Assembly (NCBI GenBank): GCA_045655705.1
Contig: JAZOPU010000016.1
Location: forward strand, 1-15,692
From: Scatosoma sp045655705
GTDB taxonomy: Bacteria > Bacillota > Clostridia > Christensenellales > Borkfalkiaceae
Length of the DNA stretch: 15,692 bases
Direction of reading: 5' to 3'
Below are positions 6,738 through 12,924 of this stretch, in pieces. Both the position numbers and the translations under genes were made by a program. Position 1 is the first letter of the stretch. Every line of letters starts with the position of its first letter. The notes under the pieces were generated by a model, which searched no databases, had not been told where the DNA came from, and saw only the letters and a list, made by a program, of their open reading frames with translations.

Positions 6738-8567
6738 ATGAAAACGTATACAGGAAAAGCACTTCGAGAGATGTATCTTAATTTCTTCAAGGACCGCGGA
6801 CATAAAATTATTCCGTCCGCGTCGTTGATCCCCGAAAACGATCCCACCGTACTGTTCACAACGGCGGGTATGCACCCGCTCGTGCCCTATCTTTTGGGCG
6901 AAAAGCACCCCGCAGGCAAACGCCTGACCGACGTGCAAAAATGCGTGCGTACGGGCGATATCGACGACGTTGGCGACGAACGCCATTGTACGTTCTTTGA
7001 AATGCTCGGCAACTGGTCGCTTGGGGATTATTTCAAAGAAGAAATGATTCCTTGGAGTTATGAATTTTTAACAGGCGAGAACTATCTTGGTATTGCGCCT
7101 GAAAATATCGCCGTAACGGTGTTTGGCGGGGACGAAACCCTGCCCCGCGACGACGAGGCGGCGGCGCTTTGGGAAAAAGCGGGCATCAAGAAAGAAAATA
7201 TTTATTTTATGCCCCGTGAAAATAACTGGTGGGGACCTGCGGGCTTGACAGGACCTTGCGGTACGGACACGGAAATGTTCGTTATCAGAAAGCCTAAATG
7301 CTCGCCTGCTTGTAACCCCGATTGCAACTGCGGTGCGTTCCTTGAAATTTGGAACGACGTGTTTATGCGCTTTAACAAAACCGCGGACGGGAGCTTTGTA
7401 GAGCTTGCGCAAAAGAACGTGGATACGGGTATGGGCTTGGAGCGTGCGCTTTGCGTTTTGAACGGCAAGTCCAGCGTGTACGAAACGGACATTTTCGCGG
7501 GCGCGATTGAAAAAATCTCCGCGCTCACGGGCAAAAATTATGGCGACGACGAAGAAACGACGAAAGCCTTCCGCGTGCTTTTAGACCACACGCGTACGGC
7601 AACGTTTATGCTTGGCGACGAGAAGGGTATCGTGCCTTCCAACACCGACCAAGGCTACATTTTGCGCCGAATTATCCGCCGTGCGGTGCGCTTTGGGCGC
7701 AAGATTGATTTGCCCGAAGGAAGTCTTGCAAAAATTTCCGAGGCATTTATCAAGGAATACGAAAACGTATATCCCGAGCTGAAAGTGAACGCGGAAAAAA
7801 TCGCGGACGAACTGAACAAGGAAGAAACGAAATTCAACAAAACCCTGCAACAGGGCTTGAAAGAATTTGAAAAATGCTTGAACGGCATTGAACGCAAAAA
7901 CGCGTTTATGTCGCAAAAAGATCCTGGTTACGTGCCGGAGAAAACGATCGGCGGAAAGCAGGCGTTCCATCTCTACGACACCTATGGTTTCCCTGTGGAA
8001 ATCACGGCGGAAATGGCGAAAGAACGCGGTTTTGGCGTGGATATGGACGGATACAAAACGGCGTTTGAAGAGCACCAAAACAAGAGTAAGGCAGGTAGCG
8101 AAGGCAAGTTCGCTTGCGGTCTTGCCGACCATAAAGAAGCAACCACGCGTTTGCACACGGCAACGCATTTGTTGCACGCCGCGCTCAAAAAGGTTTGCTC
8201 GCCCGACGTCAACCAAAAAGGCTCGAACATCACCGAAGAAAGACTTCGTTTCGACTTCAATTTGCCCCAGCCTATGACGCAGGAGCAAATCAAAGCGGTA
8301 GAAGATATGGTCAACGACGTGATCGCAAAAGACGTAGCCGTGGAAATGAAAGAAATCAGCTTGGAAGAAGCGAAAGCACAAGGCTTTACGGGACTTTTTG
8401 AAAGCAAATACGGCGAACGGGTTAAGACGTACACGATCGGAGAATTCTCCAAAGAAATTTGCGGCGGACCGCACGTGGAAAGAACGGGCGAGCTTGGCAA
8501 ATTCCGTATTGTGAAAGAACAAAGCAGCGGTAGCGGTATTCGCCGTATCAAAGCGGTTTTGGAATAA
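6738..8567 (+). CDS. alaS: Alanyl-tRNA synthetase, short form lacking the C-terminal domain
   Basis: This class II enzyme charges tRNA-Ala. It has 609 residues, whereas typical bacterial AlaRS has about 870. The aminoacylation domain is intact: TTAGMHPLVPYLLGEKHP and the later TGMGLERALCVLNG are the expected motifs. The editing domain is present, with HTATH (H473, H477) and CGGPH (C575, H579) as its metal ligands. The protein ends just after the editing domain (SSGSGIRRIKAVLE), so the oligomerising and tRNA-binding C-Ala domain is absent. A cysteine cluster at C188, C192, C196 and C198 sits in the active-site region after TGPCGTDTEMF. The stop overlaps the next start (TAATG), so this looks like the native end and not a truncation. 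Confidence 0.95.
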   Translation: MKTYTGKALREMYLNFFKDRGHKIIPSASLIPENDPTVLFTTAGMHPLVPYLLGEKHPAGKRLTDVQKCVRTGDIDDVGDERHCTFFEMLGNWSLGDYFKEEMIPWSYEFLTGENYLGIAPENIAVTVFGGDETLPRDDEAAALWEKAGIKKENIYFMPRENNWWGPAGLTGPCGTDTEMFVIRKPKCSPACNPDCNCGAFLEIWNDVFMRFNKTADGSFVELAQKNVDTGMGLERALCVLNGKSSVYETDIFAGAIEKISALTGKNYGDDEETTKAFRVLLDHTRTATFMLGDEKGIVPSNTDQGYILRRIIRRAVRFGRKIDLPEGSLAKISEAFIKEYENVYPELKVNAEKIADELNKEETKFNKTLQQGLKEFEKCLNGIERKNAFMSQKDPGYVPEKTIGGKQAFHLYDTYGFPVEITAEMAKERGFGVDMDGYKTAFEEHQNKSKAGSEGKFACGLADHKEATTRLHTATHLLHAALKKVCSPDVNQKGSNITEERLRFDFNLPQPMTQEQIKAVEDMVNDVIAKDVAVEMKEISLEEAKAQGFTGLFESKYGERVKTYTIGEFSKEICGGPHVERTGELGKFRIVKEQSSGSGIRRIKAVLE

Positions 8568-8941
8568 TGAACGAAGTTGTAAGCGCCGAAAACGTAAAAA
8601 AACGCACCGCGCCCTTTTTGGAAAAAGGATTTTCTTTTAGCTATTTCTACGAAAAGGGCGGGGATAGCAGTTGCGTGTATATTTGCCGTTTCCAAAAGGG
8701 AAAAGACTTCTTTGATTGGCGGGAAGTGTCGGGCGCGCAGGAAATACACCTTGTACTCAAAGTGGACGGACAATTTGTATTTCCAAACCTGTATAAACGG
8801 CATAAAAAAATCGCTCGCGCGTTTTTTTTAAAACACCTGTTTCACCGCGCGACGATGGAAGAAAAACGGGACTTGTTCGCGCAAATGCTACGCAAAGAGC
8901 TTGCAGACAATCCCAACGACTTTTTCGGAATTAAATTATAA
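8567..8941 (+). CDS. Conserved-looking small protein of unknown function
   Basis: This 124-residue soluble protein starts inside the stop codon of alaS (TAATG), so it is co-transcribed and probably translationally coupled. It is basic in its second half (LYKRHKKIARAFFLKHLFHRAT) and rich in aromatic residues, with no membrane segment or known motif. It is not a detached C-Ala domain: the glycine-rich and helical signatures of that domain are missing. The family is unknown to me. Confidence 0.65.
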   Translation: MNEVVSAENVKKRTAPFLEKGFSFSYFYEKGGDSSCVYICRFQKGKDFFDWREVSGAQEIHLVLKVDGQFVFPNLYKRHKKIARAFFLKHLFHRATMEEKRDLFAQMLRKELADNPNDFFGIKL

Positions 8942-8977
8942 AAAACGAAGAGCTTGTATTAAAGCTCTTCGTTTTTT
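8940..8977. terminator. Bidirectional terminator overlapping the end of the convergent gene
   Basis: A perfect 16-bp stem (8940-8955 with 8962-8977) with a 6-nt loop is flanked by A and T runs, so it can work in both directions. It begins at the stop of the 8567 gene. On the minus strand its first arm encodes the last residues of the 8959-9450 gene. Confidence 0.9.
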
Positions 8978-9450
8978 AATTCTTCGATAAAATCATAATA
9001 CCCGTAGTTCTTTAAAGAAAACGCGACACGTTTTTTTAAAAAATTATTCATTTCAATCAAAGCGTCCACAGCAAAAACGTGCATACGATCTTTTATATCA
9101 AACATATTGTGAATGAGAAAATCTTCGTCGTCGCTAAAATTTTCAAGCATAGTAAAACCACATAAAAATTCTTCTGAAATCGAAGCTTCCGTTACGTCAA
9201 ACATAGCCGATATAACGCAATCGTTACAAGAGAATAAAACGCTCGTTTCTCTATTCTCGCCAAAAAATAAAAAGCGCATACAAACAATTTCGCCGTTTTC
9301 AACCCGTTCCAACTCAAAATGCACGTTTGTGTATTCCCTAAACACGCGAAACAAAGAGTTTTTCGTTGGGCGCATCGTGATCGTTCCGCATTGATTAGGG
9401 CTATCTACTAAAAGGCACGTAGCAATTATTCTTGGTGAATTAACAATCAT
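8959..9450 (-). CDS. Orphan protein behind a structured leader RNA, unknown function
   Basis: This 163-residue acidic, soluble protein begins MIVNSPRIIATCLL. The ATG at 9450 is chosen over a TTG at 9480 because AGGGG at 9456-9460 is the ribosome binding site and the upstream codons fall inside a terminator hairpin. The N-terminal half alternates hydrophobic and polar residues as in beta strands (FELERVENGEIVCMRFLFFGE). The C-terminal half looks helical (DALIEMNNFLKKRVAFSLKNYG). It contains four cysteines (positions 12, 21, 57 and 74 approximately) without a metal-site pattern. It shows no similarity I can see to ToxN-type toxins. Expression must depend on readthrough of the leader terminator. 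It is AT-rich compared with the flanking genes. Confidence 0.65.
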   Translation of the reverse strand: MIVNSPRIIATCLLVDSPNQCGTITMRPTKNSLFRVFREYTNVHFELERVENGEIVCMRFLFFGENRETSVLFSCNDCVISAMFDVTEASISEEFLCGFTMLENFSDDEDFLIHNMFDIKDRMHVFAVDALIEMNNFLKKRVAFSLKNYGYYDFIEELKNEEL

Positions 9451-9460
9451 ATTTTCCCCT

Positions 9461-9495
9461 AAAAACAAAAAGTGCACCAACCGAAGTCAGCGCAC
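9461..9495 (-). terminator. UUCG-capped intrinsic terminator before the orphan gene
   Basis: On the minus strand, a 10-bp stem (9486-9495 with 9472-9481) is capped by UUCG and followed by TTTTTGTTTTT (9471-9461). Three of its pairs are G-U on this strand and would be mismatches on the other. The Shine-Dalgarno sequence starts at the very next base. Confidence 0.88.
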
Positions 9496-9497
9496 CC

Positions 9498-9578
9498 AAA
9501 AACGCAAACTTCCATTGCTGCTACACAAAACTAAATAAGATTATTTGCACATCCTACTCTAGTGGAGTTTGCGTTTTT
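9498..9578. repeat. Inverted repeat pair A/A'
   Basis: AAAAACGCAAACTTCCA (9498-9514) and TGGAGTTTGCGTTTTT (9563-9578) are inverted copies with a single bulged T. This pair is interleaved with the 20-bp repeat B/B', giving the order A-B-A'-B'. Confidence 0.9.
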
Positions 9579-9665
9579 GACAAATCTCAAAAAGTAGAAT
9601 GTTCCAATGGGCATAATAATATACCCAAAAATGCAAATCGTTTGTTTATTCAGTTTTGTGTAGCA
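9519..9665. repeat. Inverted repeat pair B/B' flanking 107 bp
   Basis: 9519-9538 and 9646-9665 are inverted copies differing at one position (A/C), which is a G-U pair on minus-strand RNA. The inner segments 9543-9549 and 9632-9638 extend the pairing by 7 bp. No flanking target-site duplication is visible. Confidence 0.9.
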
Positions 9666-9670
9666 TAATC

Positions 9671-9699
9671 AGTATAACACATAAAAAAATTTTTATCAA
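9671..9699 (-). promoter_or_regulatory. Promoter of the structured leader RNA
   Basis: On the minus strand, TTGATA (9694-9699), a 17-bp spacer and TATACT (9671-9676) with an extending TGT. Predicted initiation is near 9664, at the base of the 20-bp stem. Confidence 0.8.
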
Positions 9700-9710
9700 G
9701 TATTTTCAAG

Positions 9711-9737
9711 AAAAAAACTCGGCGATTGCCGAGTTTT
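9711..9737 (-). terminator. Intrinsic terminator of the ECF S-component gene
   Basis: A stem of AAAACTCGGC (minus strand 9737-9728) with its complement at 9723-9714 and a 4-nt loop is followed by a run of seven T residues on the minus strand. It lies between the stop at 9742 and the next minus-strand promoter. Confidence 0.9.
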
Positions 9738-9741
9738 GCGT

Positions 9742-10296
9742 TTATTTCAATTTAGGAAATAATTTTTGCACCGATTTGATAGGGTAGAGAAGAGCGATTA
9801 GCAAAAGGGCAAACGCCGTGCAGGTTATCCCTTGGAGCGTGTTGCCAACGAGCGCAAGCGCACCGCCCGCAAACCCGTATAACAAGCTTTCAAACAGGAA
9901 ATATCCAACCACCATAACCGCTTCGCCCAAAAGCGCGGAAAGTAGGCGGGGCACTGCGTCGAGCGAATTTTTTGAAATAAGCTTTTTCAAACCGTACCAT
10001 ACAAAATACGCCGTCAATGCGTCTAAACCCTTGATAAAAAAGGTGGCGGGGGCGTATAAGGCGTACCCGCTCCAAAGATCGGCGAGCGCACTTCCCACGC
10101 CTGCTGCGATCGGGCCGTATAAAGGCCCTAAACACCAAGCGGAAAGCAAAACGAAAATATCGCCTGCGTTAAAATAGCCGTAGGGCAGGGGAATGACGAT
10201 CACGAGCGTGCCGACCGCGCAAAGCGCGGCAAAAAGCGAAGTGAACGCTATGTTTTTAGACAAGGAAAAGCCTTGCAGTGCAACGGTTTTTTTCAT
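9742..10296 (-). CDS. ECF transporter S component (vitamin-type substrate-binding membrane subunit)
   Basis: This 184-residue protein has about six membrane segments. It contains the S-component signature YFNAGDIFVLLSAWCLGPLYG, then IAAGVGSALADLWSGYALYAPATFFIKGL, as in the riboflavin/vitamin S-component family. S components bind a vitamin or its precursor and work with a shared EcfT-EcfA module encoded elsewhere; none is in this window. The substrate cannot be assigned. The ATG at 10296 is chosen because the longer GTG start would lie upstream of the -10 box. With the promoter at 10306-10334 the mRNA would start only about three bases before the ATG, and no Shine-Dalgarno is present. Confidence 0.85.
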   Translation of the reverse strand: MKKTVALQGFSLSKNIAFTSLFAALCAVGTLVIVIPLPYGYFNAGDIFVLLSAWCLGPLYGPIAAGVGSALADLWSGYALYAPATFFIKGLDALTAYFVWYGLKKLISKNSLDAVPRLLSALLGEAVMVVGYFLFESLLYGFAGGALALVGNTLQGITCTAFALLLIALLYPIKSVQKLFPKLK

Positions 10297-10305
10297 AATA
10301 AAATT

Positions 10306-10334
10306 ATTATACACCGTGCATTTTTAAAAGTCAA
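10306..10334 (-). promoter_or_regulatory. Promoter giving a near-leaderless mRNA
   Basis: On the minus strand, TTGACT (10329-10334), a 17-bp spacer and a perfect TATAAT (10306-10311). The predicted start near 10299 lies about three bases before the ATG. Confidence 0.82.
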
Positions 10335-10342
10335 GTATTTTT

Positions 10343-11296
10343 TTACACTTTATTTGGTTTTATACATTCCCCCGTCGTGGCGCTTTGGAAAATAACGAAA
10401 TAGCCTTTGTTCTCGTCAAGGGGGGAGATGGGCACGAACGCGCACACGTCGCGGATTTCTTCGGGGGGATTTTCCCTGTTTTCCGCGGGCAAGCCGTAGC
10501 AAATATACCGCGCCTCGTTTTCTTCGTAGAGCACGCCCACGAGATATTTTTTCTCACCGTTTTCGCTTTCCACGCGCACCCACTCGCTACAAGCGAACGC
10601 GCCTTTTAGCGTGTCGTCCTTTTCATATTTAGAAAAGAGTTCGTCGATTTCCGCTTTCACGGAGCGGTAGTATCCGTCTCCGCCCGCCTTAAACGGGTGG
10701 CGTAGATTTTCAGCATCGACATGCGTTTGAGCGTTATCCCTTTCTTTCTCGTCTTGTTTTTCAGCGACGCTTTCAGCGCGTGCATCGTCGCTAATTTCAT
10801 AAAGCACGTCTTGTTCATTGTTTTGCTCCTCAAAATAATTTTCGCTTGCCACCGTTTCGTCGTCGTAGGTATCGCTTTGCGGGGGCTGGGAAACAGCCGT
10901 TTCTTCGCTTTCTTTTGGAAACACGGGGGGCAGGGTTGCGTTTAAAATGCTTTTCCAATCATACGCGCCGTTGCCGTTAATGCCATACGCAATGGGTACG
11001 ATTTCATTCTTCACGTAGCAAATCACCGCGCAAAACCCGCGCGAGATATCCAAATCGGACAGGATATTGAAAAGACTTTTCCCGCGCAGGGAAAGCGTTT
11101 CCGTCTTGCCCTTGCCGTCGGAAAGCAGGCAATAATATTCCCCCGATACGAGCGGTGCGAAATTGATTACGGACACTTCCACCGCAAGATTTTTGCCGTA
11201 TTGTTCCACCTTGACAAGCCCCGAAAGCGTTTTTCCGTCGCCCGAAAAGCCTTGCTTAACTTGGCGTAAGATACACATTTTTTTGATATAATTCAT
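10343..11296 (-). CDS. Conserved two-domain protein of unknown function
   Basis: The start at 11296 (MNYIKKMCILRQ) is supported by AAGG at 11305-11308; longer in-frame extensions run through the promoter and are rejected. The 317-residue protein has an N-terminal domain (about 7-125) of beta character with VKVEQYGKNLAVEVSVINFAPLVSGEYYCLL. An acidic, low-complexity linker rich in E, D, Q and N follows (about 135-205). The C-terminal domain (about 210-317) begins YYRSVKAEIDELFSKY and includes SEWVRVE, YICYGLPAENRENPPEEI and GYFVIFQSATTGECI. I recall this domain pair from unannotated proteins of gut Clostridia, but not a function. No signal peptide or membrane segment is seen, so it is probably cytoplasmic. 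Confidence 0.75.
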   Translation of the reverse strand: MNYIKKMCILRQVKQGFSGDGKTLSGLVKVEQYGKNLAVEVSVINFAPLVSGEYYCLLSDGKGKTETLSLRGKSLFNILSDLDISRGFCAVICYVKNEIVPIAYGINGNGAYDWKSILNATLPPVFPKESEETAVSQPPQSDTYDDETVASENYFEEQNNEQDVLYEISDDARAESVAEKQDEKERDNAQTHVDAENLRHPFKAGGDGYYRSVKAEIDELFSKYEKDDTLKGAFACSEWVRVESENGEKKYLVGVLYEENEARYICYGLPAENRENPPEEIRDVCAFVPISPLDENKGYFVIFQSATTGECIKPNKV

Positions 11297-11330
11297 AAGC
11301 GTTACCTTAAAAAATTTATTCTCTAACGCT

Positions 11331-11336
11331 ATTATA
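11331..11336 (-). promoter_or_regulatory. Probable -10 box of the two-domain protein gene
   Basis: TATAAT on the minus strand lies 34 bp before the start codon, but no good -35 box is found 17 bp upstream. GCGTTA/TAACGC arms (11324-11329 and 11299-11304) flank the leader and partly overlap the ribosome binding region. Confidence 0.5.
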
Positions 11337-11392
11337 AACGAACGCAAATATAAAAAATTGACTGATTTTGAGCTTTTTTCACGGAAAAAGGG

Positions 11393-11414
11393 GAAACTTT
11401 CTTGAAAAAGTTTC
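11393..11414. repeat. Perfect 8-bp inverted repeat in the divergent intergenic region
   Basis: GAAACTTT (11393-11400) and AAAGTTTC (11407-11414) flank a 6-bp centre, 10 bp upstream of the vanZ -35 box. No gene ends here on either strand, so it is not an ordinary terminator. An operator is possible. Confidence 0.45.
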
Positions 11415-11424
11415 TTTGAAAACA

Positions 11425-11453
11425 TTGACCTTGGCGAGATTTTCGCGTATAAT
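11425..11453 (+). promoter_or_regulatory. Promoter of the vanZ-popT-comF operon
   Basis: TTGACC (11425-11430), a 17-bp spacer and a perfect TATAAT (11448-11453). Predicted initiation is near 11460, only about five bases before the ATG at 11465. Confidence 0.85.
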
Positions 11454-11464
11454 AATATTTAAGT

Positions 11465-11965
11465 ATGGAAACACGCACGCAAAACAAAAGAATATATCTC
11501 GTGCGCGCTCTGCTCACTATCGCGTGCATAGCACTGCTTTCTTTCATTTTCGGCAATTCGCTAAAAGCAGGCGAAGAGTCGTCCGCGCAAAGCGCGGGGG
11601 TTTTGAGAGCGGTGCAAAAGGCGGTGGGATTTTTTGCGCCCAACTCCTTTGTGGCAACGGCGACGGGGGAAGCGTATGAGAAATTACACGCCATTGTCCG
11701 CACGATAGCGCACTTTGGCGAGTTCGCGCTCCTTGGCGCGCTTTGCAGTTGGTGCTATCGCGCCTATACCGCGGAAAAAGCGTATTTTTTCGTGGTCGTG
11801 TTTTTCGTTTTGCTCGTGCCGATCGTGGACGAATTTTTACAAACGCTAACGATAGGTCGCGTGGCGGATATCTACGACGTTTGGGTGGATAGCGCAGGCG
11901 GGGCGGTTGGAATACTGTTTGCCCTTTGCACGCTTTGGATAGCAAAAAAGATAAGGAGAAAATAA
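11465..11965 (+). CDS. VanZ-family membrane protein
   Basis: This 166-residue protein has an N-terminal membrane segment (about 10-30), a short extracytoplasmic stretch and three further segments after residue 75. The family motifs are clear: HFGEFALLGAL near 80-90 and DEFLQTLTIGRVADIYDVWVDSAGGAVG near 120-150. VanZ proteins are linked to envelope stress and teicoplanin resistance in some hosts, with no agreed biochemical activity. No Shine-Dalgarno precedes the ATG, and the promoter implies a leader of about five bases. Its stop overlaps the start of the DUF368 gene (TAATG), tying it to undecaprenyl-phosphate traffic. Confidence 0.88.
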   Translation: METRTQNKRIYLVRALLTIACIALLSFIFGNSLKAGEESSAQSAGVLRAVQKAVGFFAPNSFVATATGEAYEKLHAIVRTIAHFGEFALLGALCSWCYRAYTAEKAYFFVVVFFVLLVPIVDEFLQTLTIGRVADIYDVWVDSAGGAVGILFALCTLWIAKKIRRK

Positions 11966-12924
11966 TGGCACAAGAAAGTTTGGAAATTGCTCTTATCAAA
12001 TACAACAAAAAAACGTGGTGCAAAAGTGCGTTGCTGGGTTTTTTCGTGGGGCTTGCCGTGATCGTGCCGGGGATTTCCGGCTCGACGGTGGCAATCATAT
12101 TCAAATTATACGATCAGTTTTTATACGCGCTTGGCAACCTTTTCAAGCAGTTTAAAAAATGTTTCGTCTTTTTATTGCCCATTGCAATCGGAATTTTAAT
12201 AGGGGTATTGCTCGGGTTTATCGCGGTGAAAAAGCTACTCGAACTTTTGCCGTTTGCGATCGTTTGCCTGTTCGCGGGGCTTATGAGCGGGGCGTTCCCT
12301 GCCGTGAAAGACGAACTCAAAGGCACGACGTGGACGAAAAAACGCATAGCGCTCTTTGCGCTCGGCGTGGCGATTCCCGTTGCCTTGGGCTGTTTTTCCG
12401 CGCTGTCCACCTTGCACACGGCGGAAGCGGTGGATAAATTTGCAAGCGTGCAAGTTTGGCACGTATGCCTTGCCCTGCTCTTTGGCGCGGTGGTTGGGAT
12501 CACGCAAATCGTGCCTGGGCTTTCCGCGAGCGCATTTTTAATGGCGGTGGGTTGGTTTTCGTCCGTCGTGGGGAGCGTGAGTATGACCTATTGGCAAAAT
12601 AACCCCGCCGTATTTTTGGTGTATGCGGGGCTTGTGGCGGGATTTCTCGTCGGGCTTTTGGGATTTTCCAAAATTTTGACGGTGCTTTTTGAAAAAGCAA
12701 GATTTTCTTCCTATTCCATGATCGTGGGCTTGTCGCTTGGCTCGATAATTTCCATGTTCGTCAACGGCGACACGATGGAAGTGTACGTGGGTTGGGCAAC
12801 GAACGGTGTGCAAGTTCTCGATTTGGTTTTGGGCGTAGTATTGTTTGCACTTGGCGTTTGGGGCGCGTATGCGCTGGTTAAGTATCAACGCAAAAAGGAC
12901 GCCGAAAGCAATGAAAACGCTTAG
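11965..12924 (+). CDS. popT: DUF368-family undecaprenyl-phosphate translocase
   Basis: This 319-residue polytopic protein has about eight to nine membrane segments. It carries two similar family motifs, AVIVPGISGSTVAIIFKLYD near 22-41 and ITQIVPGLSASAFLMAVGW near 178-196, the half-repeats of an inverted-repeat transporter. DUF368 proteins were recently linked to returning the lipid carrier undecaprenyl phosphate to the cytoplasmic face of the membrane; that role is from family knowledge. AAGGAG at 11953-11958 and the TAATG overlap with vanZ fix the start; an upstream in-frame ATG at 11926 lies inside vanZ. The gene overlaps comF by 14 bp. Confidence 0.88.
   Translation: MAQESLEIALIKYNKKTWCKSALLGFFVGLAVIVPGISGSTVAIIFKLYDQFLYALGNLFKQFKKCFVFLLPIAIGILIGVLLGFIAVKKLLELLPFAIVCLFAGLMSGAFPAVKDELKGTTWTKKRIALFALGVAIPVALGCFSALSTLHTAEAVDKFASVQVWHVCLALLFGAVVGITQIVPGLSASAFLMAVGWFSSVVGSVSMTYWQNNPAVFLVYAGLVAGFLVGLLGFSKILTVLFEKARFSSYSMIVGLSLGSIISMFVNGDTMEVYVGWATNGVQVLDLVLGVVLFALGVWGAYALVKYQRKKDAESNENA

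Larger units (their letters stand above)
9461..9665 (-). ncRNA. Structured leader or small RNA with interleaved stems and terminator
   Basis: The minus-strand transcript predicted from the promoter at 9671-9699 starts near 9664. It can form these pairings: a 20-bp stem (9646-9665 with 9519-9538); a 7-bp stem (9632-9638 with 9543-9549); a 7-bp hairpin (9621-9627 with 9608-9614); a 10-bp stem (9593-9602 with 9549-9558, sharing base 9549); and a 16-bp pairing between apical 9563-9578 and the tail 9498-9514, with one bulge. That last pairing crosses the others, so it is a pseudoknot or an alternative fold. A UUCG-capped terminator follows. It could be a cis attenuator, a processed small RNA or an RNA antitoxin. 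I do not recognise a known class. Confidence 0.7.

Noticed and set aside
7581..8522. Long minus-strand frame opposite alaS (313 codons)
   Set aside because: It is the antisense shadow of a clearly conserved enzyme, lacks a ribosome binding site and encodes a Phe/Arg-rich sequence with no motifs.
8567..8941. Detached C-Ala domain of alanyl-tRNA synthetase or frameshift product
   Set aside because: The sequence has no resemblance to C-Ala, and the TAATG overlap is a normal operon junction.
8959..9450. ToxN-family toxin
   Set aside because: The genetic layout is suggestive, but no ToxN/CptN/TenpN sequence feature is recognisable in the protein.
9451..9480. Longer start for the orphan gene (TTG at 9480)
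   Set aside because: It would begin inside the terminator hairpin without a ribosome binding site, whereas the ATG at 9450 has AGGGG at the right distance.
9519..9665. MITE or insertion sequence ends formed by the long inverted repeat
   Set aside because: No target-site duplication or transposase is visible. One arm of the second repeat lies outside the element, and the one-sided G-U pairs plus promoter and terminator fit an RNA better. A genome search for other copies would settle it.
11297..11425. Extended N-terminus of the two-domain protein
   Set aside because: It reads through the TATAAT promoter element and a hairpin; the ATG at 11296 has its own ribosome binding site.
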